Part shown: piece after piece, positions 52,293 to 60,791 of the stretch | Numbering within the stretch: the stretch's first letter is position 1 | How the letters are laid out: each line of letters starts with the position of its first letter | From: Bog-756 sp963753905 | GTDB taxonomy: Bacteria > Actinomycetota > Acidimicrobiia > Acidimicrobiales > RAAP-2 | Assembly: GCA_963753905.1 (NCBI GenBank) | Contig: CAVWDZ010000001.1 | Span: 496,001-560,000, forward strand | DNA: 64,000 nt | Direction: 5' to 3' | Position numbers and translations under genes: made by a program | The notes under the pieces: generated by a model | The model's input: the letters and a program-made list of their open reading frames with translations, nothing else | What the model was told of the DNA's origin: nothing | The model's database searches: none

Positions 52293-52615
52293 CGGCCCAT
52301 GACCCTGGGGGTGTCGCTGACGATCTCGGCGGCATCGAGTGCCAGCATGTCGCCGAGGGCCTGCAGCCGGGACGTAGCCGAAGGAACCAAAACAGCAAGC
52401 TGTTGCTCGAGCTGGCTCACCATCGCCACCTCGTGCATCGCCTTCTTCCCCACGAACGTGGTGGCGAGCAGCTTGCCAACCTGAAGCTCAGCCTTGCCCT
52501 CGATCTCTGCCAAGCCAATCTCGACCTGATCATCGATACGCGCCAAGGTCCGGCCCGTAAACCTCGAAGAGCGCCGACTGAGACCGGCGCTTCCCGCAGG
52601 AACGATGTTAGACAT
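52289..52615 (-). CDS. Small helical protein opening the transfer operon
   Basis: 108 residues from ATG 52615 (AAAGGA upstream); a longer in-frame start at 52645 is possible. The sequence is Ala/Leu-rich and helical (QVEIGLAEIEGKAELQVGKLL, MHEVAMVSQLEQQLAVLVP), suggestive of a coiled-coil protein. No family is recognised. It is the first gene of the seven-gene minus-strand run ending with the ribbon-helix-helix gene, and overlaps the next by ATGA. Confidence 0.7.
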   Translation of the reverse strand: MSNIVPAGSAGLSRRSSRFTGRTLARIDDQVEIGLAEIEGKAELQVGKLLATTFVGKKAMHEVAMVSQLEQQLAVLVPSATSRLQALGDMLALDAAEIVSDTPRVMGR

Positions 52616-52663
52616 GCGTTTTCCTTTCAGATTCGAAACTTCCAACTGGGACTAGAGGTTCTT

Positions 52664-52936
52664 TTAGACACCACCTCCCCAGTGCGGGACCTCGTCACCC
52701 TCGAAGGGGACGTAATCCCAGTGCTTGCATTCGACCTCGGCGTAGCTGCGCCAACTCGACAAGAATGATGGTGTGACCGAGTCAGCATCGGGGAACCATT
52801 CACTGAAGAATTCGGAGAAGACACAGCAAGAGGCCCTCAGGCCCTCAACACGACAGGATTCGCATTGGAGGCCGCTGCCGTGCAGCGGAACTTTTGGGCG
52901 AGCCGAGGTGTCATCTCGGTCCATAGGCATGCTCAT
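52664..52936 (-). CDS. Possible small cysteine-containing protein
   Basis: 90 residues. It contains CESCRVEGLRASCCVF, an acidic/aromatic end (KHWDYVPFEGDEVPHWGGGV) and five cysteines in all. No ribosome-binding site is clear for its ATG and it is not part of the overlapping run downstream (49-bp gap). It may be real because frame and strand match the operon; no function can be suggested. Confidence 0.4.
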   Translation of the reverse strand: MSMPMDRDDTSARPKVPLHGSGLQCESCRVEGLRASCCVFSEFFSEWFPDADSVTPSFLSSWRSYAEVECKHWDYVPFEGDEVPHWGGGV

Positions 52937-52999
52937 AGCGTCATGAGATCATTGGAACGCGGAAGATTCGCGGAAAACCCTCGTCAGGAGGAGTGATCG

Positions 53000-54007
53000 A
53001 TGCTGCCGCCGACAGCAGACGCACAGCTACTCGCCGAGCTAGCCCAGGTCATCTCTGCGGGCTGGAAGCTCATCAACCGCCCGCAAGCAGTTGAACGGAT
53101 CCCACACATCCTACAAATTGCCGACCCTATGCCTGACGATGACCCTTCGTCGGTCGCTACGCGCTTTCTAAGGAGGTTCAATCAGGCGATTGAGGGTGCC
53201 GCTGACGAGGGCGACATTACCGACGACGAAGCCCGGGGCTTGCGGATCCTATTTGGGCTCGAACCGTCCTATCGTGAGGCATCAGTGACCGTACGCAGGG
53301 CTAACGGCGGTTCGCTCCTGCTTGGACGAGACAACGTTGAGGCTGACTCGTTCTATCGCTCGCACGAGCATTCGGCCACAATGTTGGCGCTTGAGTGCCT
53401 ACGCGGGCGCTACGGACAAGAAGAGCGAGAAACGGCCAAACGATATGAGTCAGTGAAACGGCATTCGTCGGCCTTTGTCAACGAAGACGGCAGAATGGGA
53501 TCGGTAATCATCGACAATGTCTACCGTGCACTTATCGACGACGTCGACATAATTGGAGCATCTTGGACAGTCGGCCCAATAGCGAGTCAGCTTATTGAAG
53601 CCATCACCATCGAACCCGTGAGCGGAATCGAAAACTTCGAGTATAAGCGACGGGACATCGGAGACTTTGAGCTCAAGCTGACTCTCCCGGCGCCAGTCGC
53701 GATGGGATCCCTCATCCCTTACAAGTATCAACGGTTCTATCACTATGTAGATGATGCACCGCCACCGAAGAAAGGTCACGTTTCGACCATGGCCAACAAT
53801 AGAGGATACAAGGTCAGTCTCGATGCAAGCTTCCTCGGAAGACCTCCGCCTGTCATCTGGCGATTTAGTTCGAAGAAGACCTACATTCCTGGATCTCCGC
53901 GCATGGATGCGCATGTACAGCCCGACACAGACGGTCGGGTCTATTTCCCAGAAACCAATGAGACAGACGAGAGGAGCACCTATGGTCTTGCTTGGGAGTG
54001 GGAATAG
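53000..54007 (+). CDS. Island protein of unknown function
   Basis: 335 residues with an AGGAGG ribosome-binding site (52987-52992 region). Residues 1-95 form a helical module (LLAELAQVISAGWKLINRPQ, LRILFGLEPSYREASVTVRR) resembling short N-terminal modules of other actinobacterial accessory proteins. The rest (VIIDNVYRALIDDVDIIGAS, FELKLTLPAPVAMGSLIPYK) is predicted mixed alpha/beta, with a Thr/Glu-rich end. I cannot assign a domain. Lower GC and weaker codon bias match the island. It begins a plus-strand series leading to the metallophosphoesterase-NACHT gene. Confidence 0.75.
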   Translation: MLPPTADAQLLAELAQVISAGWKLINRPQAVERIPHILQIADPMPDDDPSSVATRFLRRFNQAIEGAADEGDITDDEARGLRILFGLEPSYREASVTVRRANGGSLLLGRDNVEADSFYRSHEHSATMLALECLRGRYGQEERETAKRYESVKRHSSAFVNEDGRMGSVIIDNVYRALIDDVDIIGASWTVGPIASQLIEAITIEPVSGIENFEYKRRDIGDFELKLTLPAPVAMGSLIPYKYQRFYHYVDDAPPPKKGHVSTMANNRGYKVSLDASFLGRPPPVIWRFSSKKTYIPGSPRMDAHVQPDTDGRVYFPETNETDERSTYGLAWEWE

Positions 54008-54049
54008 TTCCTATTGATTTAAAAAATAGAACGCGTATATTTATAGGTA

Positions 54050-54352
54050 TTGAATCAAGAATTTGAGCACCACCAGTTACCACTAGGGAGAGCCAGGCAT
54101 GAGGATGTTGGGCGCGTTATAGACGACCTGTTCTCATCAGATGTGTTTCACTATCCGATCTCCCTTGAAACGCAGTCCCACATGCTGGACGTCGTTCAAC
54201 ACGATTACCCGGCGCTAGTTCAAGGTTGGCACCTTCTTGCCGAGAAGCTTCGGGATGATCCAAACCAAGGTTGGAGTAACGAGCAAATTACCCTGCTTGG
54301 CACCGGATTCGATATGGCGCTGATGATTATTCATCGTCTTGAACACCGCTAA
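54050..54352 (+). CDS. Small island protein of unknown function
   Basis: 100 residues from TTG 54050; no ATG or GTG is in frame before 54180, so the start is uncertain. It has HEDVGRVIDDLFSSDVFHYP and GWSNEQITLLGTGFDMALMI, predicted helical. It lies 42 bp after the 335-residue gene and reads towards the metallophosphoesterase-NACHT gene. No known domain. Confidence 0.55.
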   Translation: MNQEFEHHQLPLGRARHEDVGRVIDDLFSSDVFHYPISLETQSHMLDVVQHDYPALVQGWHLLAEKLRDDPNQGWSNEQITLLGTGFDMALMIIHRLEHR

Positions 54353-54777
54353 GGTTGTTTGGCAGTGCCTGCACGATCATGACCCGAAGCTCTGGGTTCA
54401 ACTCTCACTCTGCAACCAAGAAAGACCACAGCTGACCCCTCCCACGACCCATCCTGCACAGCTCGCCAACCCGGCAGTGTCGGCCATGTGTGCCTGCCGA
54501 TCGGTCCCAGTGACAACCTCGGTTACTCGGTGCTGCGCTTCGCCAAGTCAGCGAGCTGGGACTTGACCTCGCTGACATTGCCCGAGAAGGCGGGCTCCCA
54601 CCCAAAGACATTCGGCGAATCATGATCCGTGCAAGGCGCCGAGTCGAACCGTAGTTGTCTGTGCGTGAGCTCAAACGGAGCCAGACTAAGCACAACCTGT
54701 CCGCATGAGAGACCGCCTCCACGCATCTCGATGTTGCACTACCTTCGGACCTATGACCATCGAAACTCCTGAGACCG
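54353..54777. other. Intergenic region upstream of the metallophosphoesterase-NACHT gene
   Basis: 425 bp without a supported gene. Open frames on both strands lack coding bias and recognisable protein sequence. A short frame from ATG 54753 overlaps the start of the large gene by 4-46 bases in another frame and could be a leader peptide, but evidence is weak. Confidence 0.35.
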
Positions 54778-57700
54778 ATGAGAATCCTCCACGTATCTGA
54801 CCTCCACATGAGGGCGCAAGGCGACTTCGGCCAGGAACTCGTCCTAGAACGGATGCTCGAGGACGTCAGCCGAGCAGCGACCGAAGCTCCATTTGAAGCT
54901 GCAGTGATCAGCGGCGATCTTGCTGCCACAGGTCAGCCGGCCGAATTTGTGCGTGCACAGGATCTCCTGATCCAGCCGCTGCGTGATGCTCTCGTTCTCC
55001 CCGTCTCAAGGGTCATTGTGGCTCCTGGGAACCATGACATTGACCGAAACCTCTTGGGTACCTTCCTTGAACCAGGTTTGAAGGCCTCACTAAATTCCAC
55101 GGAGCAGGTGGATGCCCTGGCTCAGAACTCCGGTGAGTTCGCTGCAGCTCTCCGTCGCCTAGACGCGTGGAGCAGTTACGAGTCCGGCCTGTATGAGTCG
55201 GAACCTCACGTTTCGACCAATCGACTTGTTCGAACTCATTTGCCCGAGATCTGGGATGGTTCGTTGGGCGTGGCAGCCCTCAACTCTGCTTGGCGTGCTA
55301 CAGGTGCACCTAACGACGAAGACCGAGGCGTCCTAATCGTGAGCGAATCACACGCGGTGGAGGCATTGGATGCGATCCAGTCAGCGGAGACACGCGTCGT
55401 TGTCATGCACCATCCGCTCCAATGGCTCGTCGACTGGAATCATTCGGCATTGCGACTCGAGCTAGAACGTAGAGGATGTGTCGTTCTCAGTGGACACGAA
55501 CACGTTGCAGATCCCAAGTGGACTCGGACCGGACGGGGCGCTGCACTTTATTTGCCCACCGCCTGCCTATATCAAGGAAATCGTCGCTTCCCAATCGCAT
55601 ATTCGATCATCGATATTGATCCGCGTGAACTCGAGGTCAAGATAGAAATACGCTCCTGGAAAGAGAACAGAGGCACCTTCGATAGTGCCACCGAGTACTT
55701 GCCAGGGGGAAAGGAGCGGTTTGATCTCCCCACTGCTCAAGATACAAGTCTCGTGCCAAGGCCCCGTTACACGGTGGTGGCTACTTCCCTGGCGGATGCA
55801 GCTCTCAATCACAACAGTTTCACTGAACTCATCGATGACGGCCAGCCAGCCCGGCTGTTTGACATTGTGGTTGAACCCCGCTTCTTTCCAGCTCCGTTCT
55901 CACAGGTCGCCGCCACCGTTGCGCTTGCACAGAGTCAGGGAAAGCCGATGTCGAGGCTCTCTTCTGTCCCTTTGGCGGCTCGTCTCGATGCGTTTCAGGT
56001 GTCGATCGTCTCGGGCGATCCCCTGGCGGGAGTCAGCAATGCGCTGCTCTGGCTACTCGGTTCTCTCTATGAACGTGACAGTACTCTCAACCCCATTCAC
56101 TTTAGGTTTCAACGGCTTCCCGGACGTGATCCGATAGACAGACAGATTCGCTCTGCTGCTCCACTGTTTGGAATCTCGGTTGGATCCGAGGACCCATTGC
56201 CCCCGCTCGCGGTCGCGATCGACGATGTGGACGCCGACGATTCAACTGCGCTGCGACGCCTAGTGGGTCACATGCGAGGCCATCCCGAGAATAGGTACCT
56301 TCTCGGATGCCACGAGCCCCACGGGTCAGCAGTAGCTGCGGCACTCTATGAAGCGGGAATTGAGTTTCAGCATGGTTACCTCGGCCCCTTCGGCCTGGTG
56401 CAACTCCGCCAACTCATTGAAAGAGTTGGCGGAGACTCGGTGGCCCCCCACGTCGAGACGATCATGCGACTCGTGTTTGGTGAACGCCTTCCCCGCTCCC
56501 CCTTTGTGTTGGCTGCAGTGATCGCGGTCCTCTCCGCGAATCCGTCGAGTAGGCCCCCCAACGAGAGCCGTGTGCTTGAGGCGGTCATCGCGCTGCTGCT
56601 CGGCAAGTTCAATCCCGGAGACACAGAAGTGGGAATCGACGCTCGAGGACGAGAAGCATTGTTGCAGGAGCTTGCCCGAAAGTTCACCGTAGAGGGCATC
56701 GAGAGAATGGATAGAAGGTCGGCAGAGACCTTCGTCGCTTCGTATTTCGAAGATCGGGGCTTTGAGGGATCAGAATCTCCGGGCAGACATGTGAGCGCAC
56801 TCATTGCACGGCGGATTCTGATTGATGACGACCGGGGAGTGGGCTTTCGACACCGACCATTCCAGGATGTAATGGCTGCAACTCTGATGAGGGTAAACCC
56901 CGACTTCGCCGCAACCATGCTGGCCGATCCGCCAAGGTACGCATCGGTGATTCGACACGCCGCTTGGCTGGGAAGAAATGATCGCGGTCTCCTCGAAAGA
57001 GTAGGTGAATCCACACGTCCATCAATTGACGCAGTCATCGCAAGGAATATTTCGATTTTCGATCAGTTGCTTAGCAAGGGTTTCGCGAACGCGGATGACG
57101 ACGAGATTGAACGCTTGATTGAGGCTGCGTCTCCGCCTTCTTCAGAACAACAAGAACACTATCTGGAGCAACACTACGAGTACCGAGAAGTGACCGAAGC
57201 AGCCGAGATCTCGATCGATGTGCTGGAGGTAACGAAGGATGCCTTAGGCGCCACTGGCTTCCTTTCCACGGTTCTTGCCGGGTCCGAACTGGTGAGCGAT
57301 GTTCCTCTTAAGGCTGACCTATTAAAACGGGTCCTTCAAGGTTGGAATGCAATCGCAGAAGAGCTCGGACAGCAGGGGCACGAGTGGGCCTCAATAAGAC
57401 CGCTGTTCGACGAGATATTTGGAGATGTACCCCCTAACGAGAGAACCATTCTGTGGCAGTTCTTCATGCGCACATCGCTCGTTCTCTCAACGGCGTTGGC
57501 CGTGACAGGGACATTGGCCGTTCGCGGACTCAGTGCCGCGATGAGAGCGCTGACTGACGACCCGGAGATCCTTAATTCGCCGGCGCTCGACTTCATGCTG
57601 ACTTTGCTGTACACCGAACTTGAACTCGATGGGTATGTAGAACGCCTCCGAGACATGCACCAGCGGCACCGGGGTCACCTCATGGTGAGTGATCTAAGTC

Positions 57701-57948
57701 GAACACTGGCGATGTCGAAGTATCTATCCCCACGGACTCGACAGACCGAAGTGAGCGCGTTGGAGAGGTTCTTGCTGGATTCAGTGGCACCAAGTGCCGG
57801 TGGCCCCGCTGCCGTTCAGCGAAGGTCGTCCGAGCGGAGCAGGATGCAGACCCGAATCAGGGACGAGCGAGGCCGCCATCGAGGCGACGACTACGGCAGT
57901 GGTGTGGTCGATGGGATATTGGCTCTTGACGAACCCAGTGTTGAATAG
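54778..57948 (+). CDS. Metallophosphoesterase-NACHT-like (STAND) protein with degenerate Walker A
   Basis: 1,056 residues. Residues 1-290 are a calcineurin-like phosphoesterase with the complete metal site: D8/H10, G46-D47, G84-N85-H86-D87, H210/H211 and G-H240-E-H242. A STAND/NACHT-like core follows: a P-loop-like GDPLAGVSN (413-421), where the essential Lys is Val419; a Walker-B-like LAVAIDDVD (D482/D483); and a typical NACHT end motif FRHRPFQDVMAATLM (from 690). The C-terminal 330 residues are helical and may be the sensor. Metallophosphoesterase and other nuclease effectors are joined to STAND sensors in known anti-phage (Avs-like) proteins. The ATG has only a weak ribosome-binding site. 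Role in defence is inferred from architecture and island context. Confidence 0.8.
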   Translation: MRILHVSDLHMRAQGDFGQELVLERMLEDVSRAATEAPFEAAVISGDLAATGQPAEFVRAQDLLIQPLRDALVLPVSRVIVAPGNHDIDRNLLGTFLEPGLKASLNSTEQVDALAQNSGEFAAALRRLDAWSSYESGLYESEPHVSTNRLVRTHLPEIWDGSLGVAALNSAWRATGAPNDEDRGVLIVSESHAVEALDAIQSAETRVVVMHHPLQWLVDWNHSALRLELERRGCVVLSGHEHVADPKWTRTGRGAALYLPTACLYQGNRRFPIAYSIIDIDPRELEVKIEIRSWKENRGTFDSATEYLPGGKERFDLPTAQDTSLVPRPRYTVVATSLADAALNHNSFTELIDDGQPARLFDIVVEPRFFPAPFSQVAATVALAQSQGKPMSRLSSVPLAARLDAFQVSIVSGDPLAGVSNALLWLLGSLYERDSTLNPIHFRFQRLPGRDPIDRQIRSAAPLFGISVGSEDPLPPLAVAIDDVDADDSTALRRLVGHMRGHPENRYLLGCHEPHGSAVAAALYEAGIEFQHGYLGPFGLVQLRQLIERVGGDSVAPHVETIMRLVFGERLPRSPFVLAAVIAVLSANPSSRPPNESRVLEAVIALLLGKFNPGDTEVGIDARGREALLQELARKFTVEGIERMDRRSAETFVASYFEDRGFEGSESPGRHVSALIARRILIDDDRGVGFRHRPFQDVMAATLMRVNPDFAATMLADPPRYASVIRHAAWLGRNDRGLLERVGESTRPSIDAVIARNISIFDQLLSKGFANADDDEIERLIEAASPPSSEQQEHYLEQHYEYREVTEAAEISIDVLEVTKDALGATGFLSTVLAGSELVSDVPLKADLLKRVLQGWNAIAEELGQQGHEWASIRPLFDEIFGDVPPNERTILWQFFMRTSLVLSTALAVTGTLAVRGLSAAMRALTDDPEILNSPALDFMLTLLYTELELDGYVERLRDMHQRHRGHLMVSDLSRTLAMSKYLSPRTRQTEVSALERFLLDSVAPSAGGPAAVQRRSSERSRMQTRIRDERGRHRGDDYGSGVVDGILALDEPSVE

Positions 57949-58123
57949 CAATCCAACGATCAGGTGCCGTGGTCCCGAGAGTCAATGTCGATCGATCTGT
58001 GGCCGAACCACGACAGTTATCCGGCACTTCGGATTTGAGCGGGGTCTTATAGCTGGATCCGCGGGCGCGTAACTGGGGTCCACCAGTCTTTGGTTGTTCG
58101 AAGACCGAAGGTGGAGGACCCCC
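57949..58123. other. Intergenic region with presumed left end of an IS remnant
   Basis: 175 bp between the metallophosphoesterase-NACHT gene and the transposase stub. The GC rises from about 58,060, consistent with the outer end of an ISL3-type element (around 58,070-58,120). No inverted-repeat partner is preserved on the other side. Confidence 0.4.
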
Positions 58124-58252
58124 GTGGAGAGTGACCCTACGCGCGCGCTGGTGTGGATGATCGGACTTCCCGACATCACCCTGCTGGGCGTCGGGGACGG
58201 ACCGGGTGGCGTGGGCAAGATCCACGTCGAGACCGTGGCCCGAGCGTGTAAG
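58124..58252 (+). pseudogene. Truncated ISL3-family transposase (N-terminal stub)
   Basis: From GTG 58124 the frame gives about 43 residues (LVWMIGLPDITLLGVGDG ... GKIHVETVARACK) that match the start of ISL3 transposases, up to the first Cys of their zinc-binding region. Then similarity stops and the sequence runs into the Dyp peroxidase end, so the rest of the transposase has been deleted. Confidence 0.65.
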
Positions 58253-58286
58253 CCAACTCCTTTCCTCTTGCCCTGCACAATGATGG

Positions 58287-59729
58287 TTAGGGATTTGTCC
58301 CGATCGCGATAAGCGTTGTAATCGCGGGGAGAAAGAAATATTCGCCTGCCGTAACACTCACAAGTTCATGACCCAACGGGAAGGGAATGCTGTCTGCCGG
58401 TTGAGCGAGCGTGTCGTTCGCACCATCGTCGTGCTCGCCCACGATTGGATCAGGTCCACCCGCCGGTGTCCCTGGCGTCGGGGGCTGATAGGGCCCACCG
58501 GGTTGGGCAGGTACGGAGCCGATTGGGAAATTCGGGTTGTTGATCCAGTTGCTCTGGACAAACTCAAACTGCCGGACGAGGTCGCCCACGACGCAGAAGA
58601 AGTGCAGCCCACGTTGGACACCGTCGTCGGCCACTACGTCGTCGGGAAGGGCCGGGCCAAAGGGAATACCTCGCCGCAGCATTCGATGTTGCTCCGAGCC
58701 GGCCGGTTGCCCGCCCGGGGCGTTCTCGTCGCGGGGATTGGCCTTGCGAATGTGCGCCCATACCGGACAGATCAATCCACCTGCGTCAGCTTGCTGGTAA
58801 GCGAAGTCGTTGTCCTCGTGCCCAGGACCAGGATCACCAGCTGGGTATTTCTCGATGGGCGCACCACTCTTCCAACGACCGACCATCTTGGCCCCCAGGC
58901 CATCGCCGGGTATGGCCGGATTGGCATTCGGGACACCAGCGGCGATGATCTGGCGGAAGTGAGCAACGTCCTGCCGAAGGCGCCGGAAGACCACGTACGA
59001 CCCGTTGTTCCACTTGGTACCGGTACCGTTTGTGTTCCCAAGGGCGTCGGGGTACCCGAGCACGAACTCACCCGGCGGTACCGCTGGAGGAGTACCGGCA
59101 GGAGGTGGGTTATCGCCCGCAATCGCCGGCTGCGAGATGCCATCCTTGAACCCGAAATGCTCGTGGCCGGTGAGGGGCGGAGGCAACGTAGCGCCCCCCT
59201 CTTGGAATGCGACCTCACATCCGAACGCCGAAGCCCGATTGGCGATCTTCTCAACCTGCTCGGAGAGGTCCTCTGGGTCGTCGGAGGCAACCACTACCAA
59301 GGCGTGCACACCCGCGCCGGGTTGAAAGGGTGCCAGCCAACTCGTCGGCACGTCCCCCGGACCTGTGTCGCCAATCTGGGCCGATCTGACCGCCATCCCC
59401 GCCTTGAAGGCGGTGCTGCTATCTCCCACCGGCAAATCCACGGTATCGATTCCGAGCACGCCGAGGCCCGCTGCAGAGATCATGATGGCCGTCCACGTGG
59501 CCTCCAACGGTTCCGTCTGGGTCCGAACCTTGATCTCGCCGAACAGCGCGTTGAAGGTGGTGGTCTCCCAGGCGTTAGCGACCTGCGGTGCTAGCCATGT
59601 CAGGAACTGCCGCCCAGTCGCTGCGGCGCCAAAGCGCAAGAACACCAGTTCTTGCTGATCTTTGTTGAATCCTCCGATTCCAAACCCTTGGATGTCTCGA
59701 AGTTGATCATCCGTGAATGCTGCTGTCAT
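58287..59729 (-). CDS. Dyp-type heme peroxidase
   Basis: Decolourising peroxidase family, 480 residues, with AAAGG upstream of the ATG. The signature GxxDG appears in HFGFKDGISQPAI. A proximal-His segment is WAHIRKANPRDEN, and RMLRRGIPFG follows. The family oxidises dyes, lignin-like phenols or porphyrinogens with hydrogen peroxide. No Tat or Sec signal and no encapsulin targeting peptide is apparent, so it is probably cytoplasmic. Pro/Gly-rich insertions occur (NPPPAGTPPAVPPGEFV, PAQPGGPYQPPTPGTPAGGP). It follows the LRAT-like/glycine-rich pair on the same strand. Confidence 0.9.
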   Translation of the reverse strand: MTAAFTDDQLRDIQGFGIGGFNKDQQELVFLRFGAAATGRQFLTWLAPQVANAWETTTFNALFGEIKVRTQTEPLEATWTAIMISAAGLGVLGIDTVDLPVGDSSTAFKAGMAVRSAQIGDTGPGDVPTSWLAPFQPGAGVHALVVVASDDPEDLSEQVEKIANRASAFGCEVAFQEGGATLPPPLTGHEHFGFKDGISQPAIAGDNPPPAGTPPAVPPGEFVLGYPDALGNTNGTGTKWNNGSYVVFRRLRQDVAHFRQIIAAGVPNANPAIPGDGLGAKMVGRWKSGAPIEKYPAGDPGPGHEDNDFAYQQADAGGLICPVWAHIRKANPRDENAPGGQPAGSEQHRMLRRGIPFGPALPDDVVADDGVQRGLHFFCVVGDLVRQFEFVQSNWINNPNFPIGSVPAQPGGPYQPPTPGTPAGGPDPIVGEHDDGANDTLAQPADSIPFPLGHELVSVTAGEYFFLPAITTLIAIGTNP

Positions 59730-59817
59730 GTCGTTAGCCTTTCCGTGTATGGCTCGGAACGTACATTTGCCCGACGCCTACCTCTTCACCTGCGTCTCGG
59801 AGCCAATCGTCGCCGTG

Positions 59818-60384
59818 CTACTCGATCTGCATCGCTTGATCACTGTCGGGATTCGACAGACCAGACCTCCTCTCGACCAGCGACCACAGCCAGTGGAAGA
59901 GATACGCGCCGATGACGACCCCGATGATCGGTGCGACCACGGACATTGCGATTCCGGCGACCATGCCTCCCCCGACGACGGCACCAATGTTGGCAAGACC
60001 GGATGTGACCCCTGCGGCGCTGGCGCCCGCAACACCAAGACTAGAAATGGCGGAGGACACCCCTGCGAGCCCGGCCACACCACCGGCGACGGCACCCACC
60101 TGACCAGCTCGACGTGCTCGCTGCTCCGATGCTGGGAGATCGGCGTCTTGAGCAAAGCGCACCCCCGCCATGAGGCCCAACCCGATTCCAGCCGGCACCG
60201 TACCCAGGAGATCGATGCCCGCCAGTGCTCCCTCGCCGGCGACGGCACCGATTGTGGTCAGCCCTGACATGAGGCCAGGCCCGCTCGCTCCTGCGTAGCC
60301 GAGCGCACCTACGGCGCCGATCGCCACAACGCCGGATGTTGCGGTCAGGGCTCCCGCCGTCGCAGTCGATCCGGCTGTTACCAC
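59818..60384 (-). CDS. Glycine-zipper-like hydrophobic protein
   Basis: 188 residues from GTG 60384 (GGAG seven bases upstream). Almost the whole protein is Gly/Ala-rich and hydrophobic (SGVVAIGAVGALGYAGASG, VAGGVAGLAGVSSAISSLGV, VVAPIIGVVIGAYLFHWLWSL), with GxxxG-type patterns typical of glycine-zipper membrane insertion. The C-terminus is charged. Its start overlaps the end of the LRAT-like gene, which implies joint expression. A pore, membrane anchor or substrate-binding partner are possible; none is proven. Confidence 0.7.
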   Translation of the reverse strand: MVTAGSTATAGALTATSGVVAIGAVGALGYAGASGPGLMSGLTTIGAVAGEGALAGIDLLGTVPAGIGLGLMAGVRFAQDADLPASEQRARRAGQVGAVAGGVAGLAGVSSAISSLGVAGASAAGVTSGLANIGAVVGGGMVAGIAMSVVAPIIGVVIGAYLFHWLWSLVERRSGLSNPDSDQAMQIE

Positions 60385-60701
60385 CTGTTCACTCCGGTGA
60401 TGGCCCGGACGCACCAGCGAGCGAAGTGCTCGCAGTTGTCGAAAATCAGGTGATAGCCAGCATCACCAACCCGGCACAAGGCCCGAGCAACGATGATTTC
60501 GGGGTCTCGAGGACCCGAGTAGAGGCGGACAGAGACTGAACTGCGACCGGCGAACTCGTCAGCCGTTGAGATCCTGATCTCCGCGCTCGCCTTCGTACCA
60601 TCGTCGCCCGGAGCGAAGTGCGCAACTCGGCCGTCACCGAGGTCGATGCCGTCGTGGTGATAGCCGATACGTGTTGCCTGTAGGTGATCGCCGCGTGCCA
60701 T
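60378..60701 (-). CDS. LRAT-like (NlpC/P60-fold) acyltransferase/thiol hydrolase
   Basis: 107 residues from ATG 60701; TTG or GTG starts up to 18 bases upstream are possible. Family pattern GDH-x-YYHHGI-xxGDGRVAHF is met by MARGDHLQATRIGYHHDGID and GDGRVAHF, and the nucleophile motif NCEHF by DNCEHFARWC. So H16, H28 and C90 make a likely His-His-Cys triad as in lecithin-retinol acyltransferase and HRASLS phospholipases. Bacterial members are little studied. It is coupled to the glycine-rich gene. Confidence 0.78.
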   Translation of the reverse strand: MARGDHLQATRIGYHHDGIDLGDGRVAHFAPGDDGTKASAEIRISTADEFAGRSSVSVRLYSGPRDPEIIVARALCRVGDAGYHLIFDNCEHFARWCVRAITGVNRW

Positions 60702-60791
60702 GCTCAGACCAGACACCAATCCTTCAAATCACAATGGGTCCTTCGCCCTGCGGGACCCCGACGCAACGTCCGAGATCCCGCAGTGCGCAGA

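Noticed and set aside
51901..52398. 165-codon version of the small membrane protein
   Set aside because: The upstream part is the wrong frame of the 74-residue gene; the GTGA overlap at 52071 gives a compact membrane protein.
54405..54929. 174-codon minus-strand frame antisense to the start of the metallophosphoesterase gene
   Set aside because: Ser/Arg-rich low-complexity shadow with no start signal; conflicts with a well-supported gene.
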